A DNA stretch of 64,000 nucleotides from Methanofollis formosanus (GCF_019633745.1 NZ_CP037968.1:1556789-1620788); one strand, 5' to 3'; positions 18,164 to 26,577 are shown, counted from the stretch's first letter. The notes: a model not told the origin generated them from the sequence alone. Translations and numbers: made by a program.

Positions 18164-18188
18164 AATATCTAACATCAAGTTAGATATT
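18164..18188. promoter_or_regulatory. Perfect inverted repeat, probable operator for the DUF2178 gene
   Basis: AATATCTAAC and GTTAGATATT form a perfect 10-bp inverted repeat around the 5-base spacer ATCAA. It lies 24-48 bases upstream of the minus-strand start at 18140, where TATA and initiator elements would be expected. Such a site fits binding by a dimeric helix-turn-helix repressor; the XRE protein at 23.1 kb is one candidate. Confidence 0.6.
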
Positions 18189-18568
18189 CCCAACATATCA
18201 GGGTGTCGGCATCACCAAAACCCCCTCTGATCCGGCCTGCCAAGAAAGGGCCATATTAAAATCTCCCCTAAAGTTAAAGCAAACCTCAAGCACACCAGAT
18301 GAAAATTTATCGTCGCTTGATCGCTCTTTTTCAAGACTGGAGAGTCGATGGAGACCTTGTTCAATCGCCGCCCCTCGGCTATCTTCTCGCGAGACGGCAG
18401 GAAAGATCGTATGATGGAGGGCGGCACGTCTGATCCTCGCGCCCGGGGCGCGGTCACCGGACCCCAACCCAGAACCCCGGATCACCGCGAACACGGACGA
18501 ATCGATCCATTCACAACCTTTTCATAGCACCACACCTATTCACCGGGAAGCCGCGGGGGGCGGCACCG
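18189..18568. repeat. Spacer with inverted copy of dispersed repeats
   Basis: No gene is supported. Bases 18283-18345 are an inverted copy of 17320-17375 (shared core GATCAAGCGACG and a long A/T stretch). Bases 18368-18428 are one core of the family A repeat (CTATCTTCTCGCGAGACGGC) in the same orientation as the array at 47.6-48.6 kb. The end of the spacer contains ACAACCTTTTCATAG, a weak promoter-like element for the MFS gene. Confidence 0.55.
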
Positions 18569-20086
18569 ATGTTCCCGGACCTCAAACCAAAACCATCGTT
18601 GAGCAAGAGCGAGAAGAAGCAGGGGCTCTCGATGGTCATCTGGGACGGCCTCGCCACGCAGGCGATGGTCACCCTCACCGGCGGGGTGTTTCTCGTCGCC
18701 TTCGCCCTGGAGCTCGGCGCCTCCAACACCGTCATCGGTCTCCTCGCCGCCATCCCCCCACTCGCCGAACTCCTCCAGGTCCCGGCGGTCTATATTATCA
18801 GGAAAGTGCGGAACCGACGACTCATCACCGTCACCGCCTCGACCGCCGCCAGACTGGTCTGGCTGCTCATCGCCGCCATCCCCTTCCTCTTCGGCACCGG
18901 CTCAGGCGTCTGGGTGCTTGTCGGGGCAATGCTCCTTTACTCGACCATCTCCTCGATCTCCCACTGCTCCTGGAACTCCTGGATGCACGACCTCATCCCG
19001 CAGCAGAAGATCGGGGCCTTCTTCTCGCGCCGGATGGGGATCTCGACCGCCCTCGCGGTCCCGCTCTCAATTGTCGCCGCTCTCTTCGTCGACGCCTGGA
19101 AGGTCGAACCGGGAGGCGAAGTCACGGCCTATGCCCTGCTCTTCTTCGGCGGATGCATCGCCGGACTGATCGGCGTCATCTTCCTTGCCAGAACGCCGGA
19201 ACCGGAACTTGGCGAAGACCAGAAGCCCGACTTCAGCGAGGTGCTCAAGGAACCCTTCGCGGACAGAAACTTCAAGAACCTCCTCATATTCCTGGGCTCC
19301 TGGAACTTCGCCATCAACCTCGCCGCCCCCTTCTTCACCGTCTACATGCTCCAGCGGATCGGTCTCGACATCTCCTGGGTGATCGCCCTCGCCGTGATGA
19401 GCCAGATCGTCTCCATCATCTTCTTCAGGGTCTGGGGGGAAGTCGCCGATGTCTTCAGCCACAAGTCGGTCCTGCAGATCAGCGGCCCGATCTTCATCCT
19501 GGCCATCATCGGCTGGACCTTCACCACCCTCCCCGACCCCTACATCCTCACCGTACCCATCCTCATCGCCATCCACATCCTCACCGGTCTCTCGACCGCC
19601 GGCGTCACCCTCTCGACCAACTACATCGGGCTCAAACTCGCACCCAAGGGGAAGGCCACCGCATACCTGATGGCCTCGAGCATCACCACCTATCTTGCCG
19701 CCGGGATCGCCCCGGCCCTCGGCGGGATCTTCGTCGACTTCTTCGCCTCACGTGAGGTCGCCCTCACCATCACCTTCAGCGATCCCTCGGGCGTCCTCAT
19801 CCTCCGGCCCCTCGACTTCCAGCACTGGGACTTTTTCTTCTTCTTCGCCTTCCTCATCGGCCTCTACTCCCTCCACCGCCTCTCCTTTGTCAGGGAGGAG
19901 GGGGAGGAGAAGAAACGGATCGTCGTCCACGAACTTCTCACCGAGGTGCGCCGGGAGATGCGCAACCTCTCCACCGCGGGCGGGCTGCGCATAATGGCAA
20001 GTCCACCGGTCTCCGAGTACCTGAAACCGCCGAAGAAGGAGAAGCGGCGGCGCAGACCGGTCTGGGAGGAAGAGGAGACATATTAG
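18569..20086 (+). CDS. Major facilitator superfamily transporter
   Basis: A 505-residue polytopic protein with about 12 hydrophobic segments and MFS character. It starts with a short cytoplasmic tail, then GLATQAMVTLTGGVFLVAFALELGASNTVIGLLAAIPPLAELLQ. The loop after helix 2 is basic (RKVRNRR), as in the MFS motif A position. A long hydrophilic loop lies near residues 200-225, and the C-terminus is a strongly basic tail (PKKEKRRRRP). It is likely a secondary carrier; the substrate cannot be deduced. The G-rich stretch before the ATG can act as a ribosome-binding site. It stands alone in its orientation block. Confidence 0.85.
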   Translation: MFPDLKPKPSLSKSEKKQGLSMVIWDGLATQAMVTLTGGVFLVAFALELGASNTVIGLLAAIPPLAELLQVPAVYIIRKVRNRRLITVTASTAARLVWLLIAAIPFLFGTGSGVWVLVGAMLLYSTISSISHCSWNSWMHDLIPQQKIGAFFSRRMGISTALAVPLSIVAALFVDAWKVEPGGEVTAYALLFFGGCIAGLIGVIFLARTPEPELGEDQKPDFSEVLKEPFADRNFKNLLIFLGSWNFAINLAAPFFTVYMLQRIGLDISWVIALAVMSQIVSIIFFRVWGEVADVFSHKSVLQISGPIFILAIIGWTFTTLPDPYILTVPILIAIHILTGLSTAGVTLSTNYIGLKLAPKGKATAYLMASSITTYLAAGIAPALGGIFVDFFASREVALTITFSDPSGVLILRPLDFQHWDFFFFFAFLIGLYSLHRLSFVREEGEEKKRIVVHELLTEVRREMRNLSTAGGLRIMASPPVSEYLKPPKKEKRRRRPVWEEEETY

Positions 20087-20334
20087 GGCCATTGTGTGAA
20101 TACGACGAGGATAGACAGGGGCGGCAATTCGATAGTGGTCCTCTTTGATCTCTTGCTTCGAAGAGGGAGCACGGATCCATGCCTACTCCAGAGACCCACG
20201 ATCATGGTCAATCGCGTATGCTTGAGCCCGGGGTTCATGCCCGATTCAACACCTTTGTTAGAAATCCACCACAATCCTCAAATAGAGGATGTTAGAGATC
20301 CATAACATCACTAGGGCAGTGACAGAGAGGGCCG
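20087..20334. other. Noncoding spacer, degenerate repeat fragments
   Basis: No gene is supported. Around 20215-20240 there is CGTATGCTTGAGCCCGGGG, similar to words in the spacers at 17.3 and 18.3 kb. The rest shows no clear pattern. Confidence 0.4.
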
Positions 20335-20616
20335 CATGCAGGGATCCTTGACTGGATCACCCTGACCGTCGGGATATTCATCCTCTTCCTCACCCCCTCA
20401 GGGTCATCTTCAAGGAGGAGGAACCTCCCGACGAGAGGAACAGATCGATCCCGGCCCGGCGGATCACCGGGTCGTGGTTTGCCGCCTTCGTCTTCCTCGT
20501 GGCCGTCGACATCGTCGACTACGCCGGTTCTCGACCTGCAGAGCGCCATCATCGTCATGGGGTGCACGGCCCTCGCCTTCCACTGGAGGCTCTCCAGACG
20601 GGGTGATATGGAATGA
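20335..20616 (+). pseudogene. Broken DUF2178-family membrane protein gene
   Basis: Pieces of a membrane protein can be read only by changing frame. One frame gives DWITLTVGIFILFL. Another gives DERNRSIPARRITGSWFAAFVFLVAVDIVDYA, and the last frame gives LDLQSAIIVMGCTALAFHW followed by a basic tail and GDME. The order and motifs parallel the intact neighbour (DERDRKIQRATFSDSW, LQATAVLVAILYTMG, FFRWKHSEKGDVE). At least two frameshifts, near 20400 and 20520, destroy it. It ends where the intact paralogue starts, which suggests an old tandem duplication. Confidence 0.7.
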
Positions 20617-21020
20617 AGCAAAAAAGAAGAGTAAACCCCTGGATCGGCCTTGTCGCAGGACTTCTCCTCATCACCGCGGCGATACCCGCCGGGACCGTCT
20701 TTACGGATCAGCCGCGGATTGCCCTCTTCATTATCGTGGCGGGGGTGGCCCTGATCGTCACGAGTATGACCGGGATCTATCTCAGATCGCGGAAAGAAGA
20801 TGCAGAGGATCCGGACGAGCGCGACAGAAAAATCCAGAGGGCGACGTTTTCCGACTCGTGGATCATCACATTCTGGCTCGCATTGATCCTCCTCTGCATT
20901 GACTTCACCGGTATCATTGAACTACAGGCCACAGCTGTGCTTGTGGCCATATTGTATACTATGGGTATCAGTGCGACATTCTTCAGATGGAAGCACAGTG
21001 AGAAGGGCGATGTGGAATGA
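20613..21020 (+). CDS. DUF2178-family membrane protein
   Basis: A 135-residue protein with four predicted membrane helices (about 9-27, 33-53, 80-98 and 103-122). The loop between helices 2 and 3 has the family motif RSRKEDAEDPDERDRKIQRA. It is the first intact gene of a five-gene operon and overlaps the next start by 4 bases. DUF2178 proteins often accompany small XRE regulators; one lies at the end of this operon. Function unknown. Confidence 0.78.
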   Translation: MKQKRRVNPWIGLVAGLLLITAAIPAGTVFTDQPRIALFIIVAGVALIVTSMTGIYLRSRKEDAEDPDERDRKIQRATFSDSWIITFWLALILLCIDFTGIIELQATAVLVAILYTMGISATFFRWKHSEKGDVE

Positions 21021-21430
21021 CCCTCACGCGAAGCAGGTTCATCGTCAGCGCCGCCGGCCTCCTTGTGACATGGCTCGGCCTCACCCTCGTCTGGCTCGAC
21101 GTCGTCGACGAGATGAGTCCGGTCACCCTGGCCCTGGTCCTCGGCGGCATGATCGGGATCTTTCTCCCGGCCCTGCGACAGACATACCTGGACGAGATGG
21201 CCATTTTCCCGGCAGACATCGTCAGGAGAGCATGGTCTGTTGGGTTTGCCGCGGGATCGGCGACGATCGCCGTCTTCATCGTCCTCTGGGCGGCAACGGC
21301 AGGCGACCCAAAGCTGCATGCCCTCTTTTCCCTCCCGGTCGCGGCGATCGCCGGGGTTCTCATCTTTATGGTGACAGAAAAAGGCGTGATCAGGATCTCA
21401 TCCCGGCAGAGAGGCGGAAGCGATGACTGA
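21017..21430 (+). CDS. Four-helix membrane protein of the ABC/DUF2178 operon
   Basis: A 137-residue protein with about four membrane helices (about 8-26, 33-50, 73-95 and 101-119). A short loop DEMAIFPADIVRR sits between helices 2 and 3, and the tail is polar. It resembles DUF2178-type proteins in layout but has no clear E-R-x motif. Its start overlaps the previous stop, so the two are probably made together. Function unknown. Confidence 0.65.
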   Translation: MTLTRSRFIVSAAGLLVTWLGLTLVWLDVVDEMSPVTLALVLGGMIGIFLPALRQTYLDEMAIFPADIVRRAWSVGFAAGSATIAVFIVLWAATAGDPKLHALFSLPVAAIAGVLIFMVTEKGVIRISSRQRGGSDD

Positions 21431-21499
21431 GAACTCCAGATCCCTCGCGACCATCGCCCTCTCTTCCATCAGAACACACCACCAGAAAAGGAGCACTCT

Positions 21500-22429
21500 A
21501 TGAGCATCATTGAAGTCAAAAATCTGAAAAAGCTCTTCAACGGGAGAGAGGTCCTGCAGGGGATCTCATTCTCCGTCGAAAAAGGTGAGGTCTTCGGATT
21601 CCTCGGGCCGAACGGTGCCGGGAAGACCACGACGGTCCGCTGCGTCCTGGGACTTCTCCGTCCGGATGCAGGAAGCGCACAGGTCCTCGGCGGGGACCTG
21701 GGGGCCGACGATCCCCTGCGGCGGCGGATCGGCGTGCTCCTCGAGAACAACGGACTCTCGGACCGACTCACCGCACAGGAGAACCTCGACTACTTTGCCA
21801 GGCTCTACGACCTGGAGAACCCCGACGAGAGAGTTGCGGAGATGCTCGGGTTCGTCGGCCTCGAAGAGCGCAAGGACGGTCTGGTCGGCACCTTCTCGAC
21901 CGGCATGAAACGGAAACTCGGGATCGCGCGGGCTGTCCTCCACGACCCCGAGGTCCTCTTCCTGGACGAACCCTCTTCGGGCCTCGACCCCGAAGCGCAA
22001 CGGATGGTCCGCGATCTCATCCTCGACCTCTCGAAGAAAGAGGGGATGACCGTCTTCCTCAACTCGCACAACCTCGACGAAGTCCAGCGGGTCTGCACAT
22101 CGGTCGCCATCCTTCACCAGGGGCGTATCCGGGCATTCGACACCGTCCAGAGACTTCGAGAAGGAGAAGAAGGCACCCATATCGAAGTCGTCCTCGGCGA
22201 CCCGGACTCAGTCGGACGGGCCGCCGGGGTCCTGCGGGGCATGCCGGGCATCAAAGAAGTCGAAGAAGAGGGTGAGAGCGTCACCGCCGTTCTCACCGGC
22301 GAGAGCGCGGCAGCGGCGGTCAGGGCACTGGTCATGGCAGACTGTGCCGTGGAAGAAGTCAGAAAAGAACAGCAGTCCCTGGAAGAGATCTATCTTGCGG
22401 CCGTGCACCAGGCGGAGGGATCGGCATGA
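21500..22429 (+). CDS. ABC transporter ATP-binding protein
   Basis: The 309-residue ATPase has Walker A GPNGAGKTT (36-44), the signature-like segment FSTGMKRKLGIARAVLHDP, Walker B EVLFLDEPSSGLDPEA and the switch histidine in VFLNSHNLDEV. A C-terminal regulatory part of about 90 residues follows, as in drug- or antibiotic-export (DrrA/CcmA-like) ATPases. It energises the permease encoded immediately downstream, whose start overlaps its stop by 4 bases. The ribosome-binding site is GGAGCAC. Substrate unknown. Confidence 0.93.
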   Translation: MSIIEVKNLKKLFNGREVLQGISFSVEKGEVFGFLGPNGAGKTTTVRCVLGLLRPDAGSAQVLGGDLGADDPLRRRIGVLLENNGLSDRLTAQENLDYFARLYDLENPDERVAEMLGFVGLEERKDGLVGTFSTGMKRKLGIARAVLHDPEVLFLDEPSSGLDPEAQRMVRDLILDLSKKEGMTVFLNSHNLDEVQRVCTSVAILHQGRIRAFDTVQRLREGEEGTHIEVVLGDPDSVGRAAGVLRGMPGIKEVEEEGESVTAVLTGESAAAAVRALVMADCAVEEVRKEQQSLEEIYLAAVHQAEGSA

Positions 22430-23127
22430 GCGGCGTCATGACCGTGGCCAGGAAAGAGATGAGGTCGATCCTCACGTCGAAACAGACAGTCATCTCCGGG
22501 ATCGTGGTCGTCGTCATCTTCTCGTTGACGATGGCCCCGGCGGTCCTGACCCTCGGCGCCGCCGGGAATGCCTCGATCGACCAGGCGCTCTTTACGCTCC
22601 CGGTGATCGTCGGGGTCTTCCTGGGTTACATCTTCACCGGCCTGGTCTTCCTGCGCGAGAAGACCGAAGGCACCATCGAGACCCTCCTCTGCACCCCGCT
22701 CTCGCTCAGGAACCTCTGGGCCGGGAAGGTCATCGGGACGGTCGTCCCGGCCTACGCCCTCACGCTTGTCGGTGCTGCGCTGATCACGGGAGCGACCTCC
22801 GTCCTCGGCGGGAAGACCCTTCTCCCCTCTCTCCCGATCGTCGTCCATCTCCTGGTGGTGGTGCCGGCGTTCATCGCCGCCGCGGTGGGCGGCCTGGGTT
22901 TTGTCCAGTTCCTTCTCGGGATGAAGGAGAACCAGATCATCAATGTCATCATCATCTTCCTGGTGATCTTCTCCTTTTCACTCGTGAACGGGCTCATGGA
23001 CCTGTCCATGGGGGTCGGGTGGAGGACGGTCGGTGTCCTGACCGCCGTCGCCGCGGCCCTCCTTGCCTTTATCGCCTGGGCAACGAGGTTCCTGAACAAA
23101 GAGCGGATCGTGACCACCATCCCGTGA
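22426..23127 (+). CDS. ABC-2 type transporter permease
   Basis: The 233-residue integral membrane protein starts with a short amphipathic segment (VARKEMRSILTSKQTVISG) typical of ABC-2 permeases. About six membrane helices follow. Between helices 2 and 3 lies FLREKTEGTIETLLCTPLSLRNLWAGKVIG, the family hallmark. It forms an exporter with the upstream ATPase. Seven bases later comes a small XRE regulator, a common arrangement for regulated export operons. Confidence 0.88.
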   Translation: MSGVMTVARKEMRSILTSKQTVISGIVVVVIFSLTMAPAVLTLGAAGNASIDQALFTLPVIVGVFLGYIFTGLVFLREKTEGTIETLLCTPLSLRNLWAGKVIGTVVPAYALTLVGAALITGATSVLGGKTLLPSLPIVVHLLVVVPAFIAAAVGGLGFVQFLLGMKENQIINVIIIFLVIFSFSLVNGLMDLSMGVGWRTVGVLTAVAAALLAFIAWATRFLNKERIVTTIP

Positions 23128-23133
23128 TGCCGG

Positions 23134-23340
23134 ATGCAGACACGGATGCGTGAATATCGGGCCCGCCTCAGTCTCACCCAGGAAGAACTGGCTCGAAGGG
23201 TCGGGGTGCGGCGGGAGACGATCGTCTTCCTGGAGAAGGGGAAGTACAACCCCTCTCTCCGCCTTGCCTGGCGGGTCGCCCGCGAACTCGAGGCGCCGAT
23301 CGAAGAGGTCTTCGTCTTCGGGAAAGAGGATCTCGAGTGA
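23134..23340 (+). CDS. Small XRE-family transcriptional regulator
   Basis: The 68-residue protein is a single helix-turn-helix domain: [57 protein letters not shown]. Such YozG-like regulators usually control their own operon or neighbouring DUF2178 or ABC genes. It follows the permease gene by 6 bases and so ends the operon. ATG 23134 or 23146 could be the start. The perfect inverted repeat at 18164-18188 is a possible target site. Confidence 0.9.
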   Translation: MQTRMREYRARLSLTQEELARRVGVRRETIVFLEKGKYNPSLRLAWRVARELEAPIEEVFVFGKEDLE

Positions 23341-23768
23341 GGAATACGGAGAGAGCCCCGCGTCAACCGGGATCTCGGGAAGAAAACCCGTTGAGATCAT
23401 CAGGCCTTTCCTGTCCGGGTTCTATCTTCGGGGTCGGGACGATGGAACAGCGTGATGATCCAGACATGCCGTCCCCCTTCAGATGATCTGCTCTGCCTTT
23501 TCGCAAGAGGAGAGGGGGGACGGCACGGAGCAGGATGATCCCGCTGAGAATTTATCGACCCTCTCCCGTCCCGCTCCAATCTTCGGGGCCATGAAAAGGA
23601 GACAGCGTGATGATCAGAACATCCGTCCCCCCATCACCGCATCTGTTCTGCCGTCTCGCGAGAAGATAGGGCGGGGGACGGCACGAGGTGACGTGCCCCT
23701 CTGCCCGACCTGCGGGAAGCGGATGACCTCCAGATCCTCGCAAAGAATGGTGCCGCGAAGGAGCCCCT
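23341..23768 (+). repeat. Noncoding spacer with two family A repeat units
   Basis: Two units of the family A repeat lie between two convergent genes. Unit 1 (about 23410-23525) has GGTTCTATCTTCGGGGTC, then ATGCCGTCCCCC and GGGGGGACGGCAC. Unit 2 (about 23565-23695) has CCAATCTTCGGGGCCATGA, then CCGTCCCCCCATCACC, TCTCGCGAGAAGATAGGGCG and GGGGGACGGCAC. The orientation matches the array at 31.7-33.2 kb. No gene is supported. Confidence 0.75.
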
Positions 23769-24692
23769 TCACCTGAGCCCAAGAGCATAGGCCGCCGCAC
23801 CCAGGAGCGGGGCGCGGCCACCGAGAGGACTGACCATGATCGCAGGGGTCGGGAGGTAGCGATCGAGATGTGGAACGATATGCCGGATCAAAAGATCGCC
23901 GTGGGCCTGTGCGATCGGGCCGTCCAGGACGATCATCTCGGGCGAATAGGCGATGATGATGTCTGAGAGGGCCCGCGCGTTGATCTCGCCGAGGGCGTCC
24001 ATGAACGCACCGGCCAGCGGGTCGCCCCGCGCCGCCGCCCCCAGGATCCCCCGACTGGACGAGGTGTCAAAGGAAGGATTTTGAAGATTTTTTTTTGCCA
24101 GCCAGGCCGCGAAAAACCGGGGCATGCCGGTACCCGACGCATAGGCTTCCCAGTGCCCACGATGCCCGCACCCGCAGGGGAGGGCGTACCCGGCGTCCAC
24201 AAAGAGATGACCGACCTCGCCGGCATTCCCGTCCCTGCCCAACAGAAGGCGCCCACCGACCACCGCACCCCCACCGATCCCGGTCGAGAGGGTCAGGTAG
24301 ACCAGGTCGTCCACGCCCTGTGCGGCTCCGCGCCACCGCTCGCCCAGGGCCCCGGCCCGGCAGTCGTTGAGAAGCCTGACCGGCAGGCCGAACCGTTCGG
24401 AGAGCGGACCGACCAGCGGCACCTCATCAAAAGCCATGTTCGGCGAGCAGACGACCCGGCCGCCGACCAGGTCGAGGGGACCGGCCGAGGCCACCCCGAT
24501 CGCCGCAGCGCGGGACTGGCCAAGGACCGAGGCGACCGCGTCCCCGACCGCCCGGGTCACCACCTCGCCCGACACCCCCTCTCGCGGGGTATCCCCCTGT
24601 ACAAAACCACTCACACAGCCATCGGCGGTGACAAGGGCCGCACGGTAGTGAGTCGCCCCGAGATCCACCGCAATGACGGACGTACCTTCCAT
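23769..24692 (-). CDS. ROK-family sugar kinase
   Basis: A 307-residue ROK protein, probably an ATP-dependent hexose kinase such as glucokinase. It opens with VIAVDLGATHYRAALV (phosphate-binding loop). It has the sugar-binding part LLNDCRAGALGERWRGAA and the phosphate 2 motif LTLSTGIGGGAVV. The zinc-site motif reads EVGHLFVDAGYALPCGCGHRGHWEAYASG, where the usual third cysteine is histidine (GHWE instead of GCxE). The C-terminus has a second glycine-rich segment (VSPLGGRAPLLGAA). A run of nine A bases near codon 210 is intact in frame. It lies 27 bases after THEP1 on the same strand. Confidence 0.88.
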   Translation of the reverse strand: MEGTSVIAVDLGATHYRAALVTADGCVSGFVQGDTPREGVSGEVVTRAVGDAVASVLGQSRAAAIGVASAGPLDLVGGRVVCSPNMAFDEVPLVGPLSERFGLPVRLLNDCRAGALGERWRGAAQGVDDLVYLTLSTGIGGGAVVGGRLLLGRDGNAGEVGHLFVDAGYALPCGCGHRGHWEAYASGTGMPRFFAAWLAKKNLQNPSFDTSSSRGILGAAARGDPLAGAFMDALGEINARALSDIIIAYSPEMIVLDGPIAQAHGDLLIRHIVPHLDRYLPTPAIMVSPLGGRAPLLGAAAYALGLR

Positions 24693-24719
24693 CCACCAGA
24701 CCTTACCCCGCAGAGCATA

Positions 24720-25247
24720 TCAGGGCTTTTGTCCTTCCATAAGAACTGCGACCGACTGTCTTAACCGGGGAAGCAGGGCGTCGCGGTTCTCCCTGGTCAC
24801 CACCGTCACTTCCACGTCACGCCGGGCCTTCACCTCCTCGATGAACGGATCGCCGCGCAGCGCCACCGTCGCCACCACCGGGACGGGGCCGTCGAGGAGA
24901 TCGGTCACCAGGTCCCTGAAACGCTCCGAGAGACACTCCATCCTTCCGATCTCGTCGATCACCACCAGACCGGTATCAGGCCGGTCGAAGGGCGTCCTCT
25001 TGAGGAAGACATCGAACGCCTCGAGATCGACGCCATACTGCCCGACACGGTGGTGGCTGATCGAGTGGATATGGGCAAAAAGTACCCTGCGGCCGTCAAA
25101 ACCGACCAGTTCAAACCCGGTTCGCTCGCCCCGCTCCCGCATCTCCTCGGTATAGAATCCCACAACTCCCGGAAGACCCTTGACTGCCCGCCGCACCAGG
25201 GTCGTCTTCCCCGCCGCCGGCGCGCCGGTGACCAGCAGATTTTTCAT
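24720..25247 (-). CDS. THEP1-family nucleoside triphosphatase
   Basis: A 175-residue P-loop NTPase of the THEP1 family, which hydrolyses ATP, GTP and other NTPs; its biological role is still unclear. Walker A is GAPAAGKTT (8-16). The family segment VGFYTEEMRERGERTGFELVGFDGRR follows, and Walker B is GLVVIDEIGRMECLS. Length and order of motifs match the archaeal family. It is followed by the ROK kinase and preceded by the Cys-rich pair, all on the minus strand. Confidence 0.92.
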   Translation of the reverse strand: MKNLLVTGAPAAGKTTLVRRAVKGLPGVVGFYTEEMRERGERTGFELVGFDGRRVLFAHIHSISHHRVGQYGVDLEAFDVFLKRTPFDRPDTGLVVIDEIGRMECLSERFRDLVTDLLDGPVPVVATVALRGDPFIEEVKARRDVEVTVVTRENRDALLPRLRQSVAVLMEGQKP

Positions 25248-25291
25248 GACACTGCCTCCTTGTGCCCTCTAAACATTCCTGGATACATCGA

Positions 25292-25804
25292 TCACTTCTC
25301 CTCTTCTCTCCGGACCGTCATCTCGCACTGGCTGTCCCCCATACACCTGGCACGGACAAAACGCAGGCTATAAGCCGGGTTCAGGGCTTCGACCGCCGCA
25401 AGAGCGAAGGGCAGGCACCATGAGAACCCGGTCTCCCCACTGGCACCGGCCTCACGCAACGTCCCCTGGTGAGGACAACCTTTCATGATGAGAGTCGCCG
25501 TCTCATCAGATGTTTCCAGGACCGAGATCCTGAAGTCAGGCCCGAATATCATGTTCGTACCCGCCTTGAAGGCCTCGCAGACCTCTTCGGCGGTACCGGT
25601 CGGAAAACCGAAGGTCGCGGCGATCGCTTTCACCTCCTGTCCCAGGGCGTACCAGACCATCTGTTCCCGCTCTTCAGGAGTCCCTCTCTCATCCCTGAGC
25701 GCACGGGCGTACAGGGCCGGCAGGAGAGAGGCCGCACGCGCTGCAATCCGCCATCGCGCCATGGGCGGGATCTCCTCGATCAGGTCGCGCCCCACAGAGA
25801 CCAT
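25292..25804 (-). CDS. Uncharacterised Cys-containing protein, paralogue 1
   Basis: A 170-residue soluble protein clearly related to its upstream neighbour. Both start with an arginine-rich helical part (PPMARWRIAARAASLLPALYARALR) and share AALNPxY followed by a C-x-G-D-x2-CEM-x-(V/I) ending, here RARCMGDSQCEMTV. Cysteines in KGCPHQGTL and SWCLPF could join this C-terminal pair in a metal site. The layout recalls V4R-like or amino-thiazoline-carboxylate-hydrolase-like domains, but I cannot assign a family with confidence. It starts 17 bases after its paralogue's stop. Confidence 0.7.
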   Translation of the reverse strand: MVSVGRDLIEEIPPMARWRIAARAASLLPALYARALRDERGTPEEREQMVWYALGQEVKAIAATFGFPTGTAEEVCEAFKAGTNMIFGPDFRISVLETSDETATLIMKGCPHQGTLREAGASGETGFSWCLPFALAAVEALNPAYSLRFVRARCMGDSQCEMTVRREEEK

Positions 25805-25821
25805 CTCCGAGATCCGGCGGA

Positions 25822-26319
25822 TCAGCGCCGCGGCTCGATCCTCATCTCACACCTCCGGTCGCCGACGCAGATCCCGCTCCGGTAGGTTACCTCATACTCT
25901 GGATTCAGCGCGGCCACCGCCGTCGCGGTGTATGTCCGGCAGGCCGGACAGAGCGACGGTGTCTCCTCACCGATCTCGCGGGCCCTGGAGACCATCGGGC
26001 ATGCCGTCGTATACAACGCTGCACAATCCCGGTCCGCAGCGACCTTCATCTCACCCTGGAGTTCCGGCCCAAGAAGAAGTGTCGAAAGAGCTCCAAATGC
26101 ACGGGCAACATCTCCAGCATCCCTGAGCGGAAAATTGAAGGCACGCGCCAGGCCTGCCTGACTTTTTCCGATCTCCTCCCAGACCTCCTCGTCCAGGTCC
26201 TCAAAGCCGTTCCCAAACCGTCTCCGCACCGCCCGGCTATATGCGATCGGAACTGCCGTCATCGCCCGCGTCGCAAGGCTCCAGCGGACCTCCGCCGGGA
26301 TCTGGTTTATCTCAACCAT
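25822..26319 (-). CDS. Uncharacterised Cys-containing protein, paralogue 2
   Basis: This 165-residue protein is a paralogue of the next gene on the minus strand. It has the same arginine-rich N-terminal helices (IPAEVRWSLATRAMTAVPIAYSRAVRRR), a second helical part (AGLARAFNFPLRDAGDVARAF) and cysteines in TTACPMVS and SLCPACRTY. It ends with AALNPEYEVTYRSGICVGDRRCEMRIEPRR. The conserved C-x-G-D-x2-C pair suggests metal or cofactor binding. It leads the minus-strand group that continues with THEP1 and ROK. Function unknown. Confidence 0.7.
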   Translation of the reverse strand: MVEINQIPAEVRWSLATRAMTAVPIAYSRAVRRRFGNGFEDLDEEVWEEIGKSQAGLARAFNFPLRDAGDVARAFGALSTLLLGPELQGEMKVAADRDCAALYTTACPMVSRAREIGEETPSLCPACRTYTATAVAALNPEYEVTYRSGICVGDRRCEMRIEPRR

Positions 26320-26511
26320 CGCTCACACCTCAGCACCGTCACCTTCCGACGGTGCACCAGAGACATCTCGCACCGGATATAAATATTACCAGAAAATAAA
26401 TAGACTCTAGCCGAACAGTCCCTTGAACCCGCTTCGAGGCCTCATCAGGATCTTCCTGTCCATCAAATCCCGTTCTCTCTCGATAATCAGATCATCCCGG
26501 CCGGACGAGTG

Positions 26512-26530
26512 AGATAGATATATATATTGG
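26512..26530 (+). promoter_or_regulatory. TATA-like promoter of the transglutaminase-like gene
   Basis: GATAGATATATATATTGG is a strongly AT-rich TATA-type element about 50-65 bases before the ATG at 26578. It predicts a leader of roughly 25 bases, and a GGGGGAGACGTGAAGC ribosome-binding site precedes the ATG. Confidence 0.6.
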
Positions 26531-26577
26531 TTTTCAAGAACTCCCACGCCATACATATACCGGGGGAGACGTGAAGC

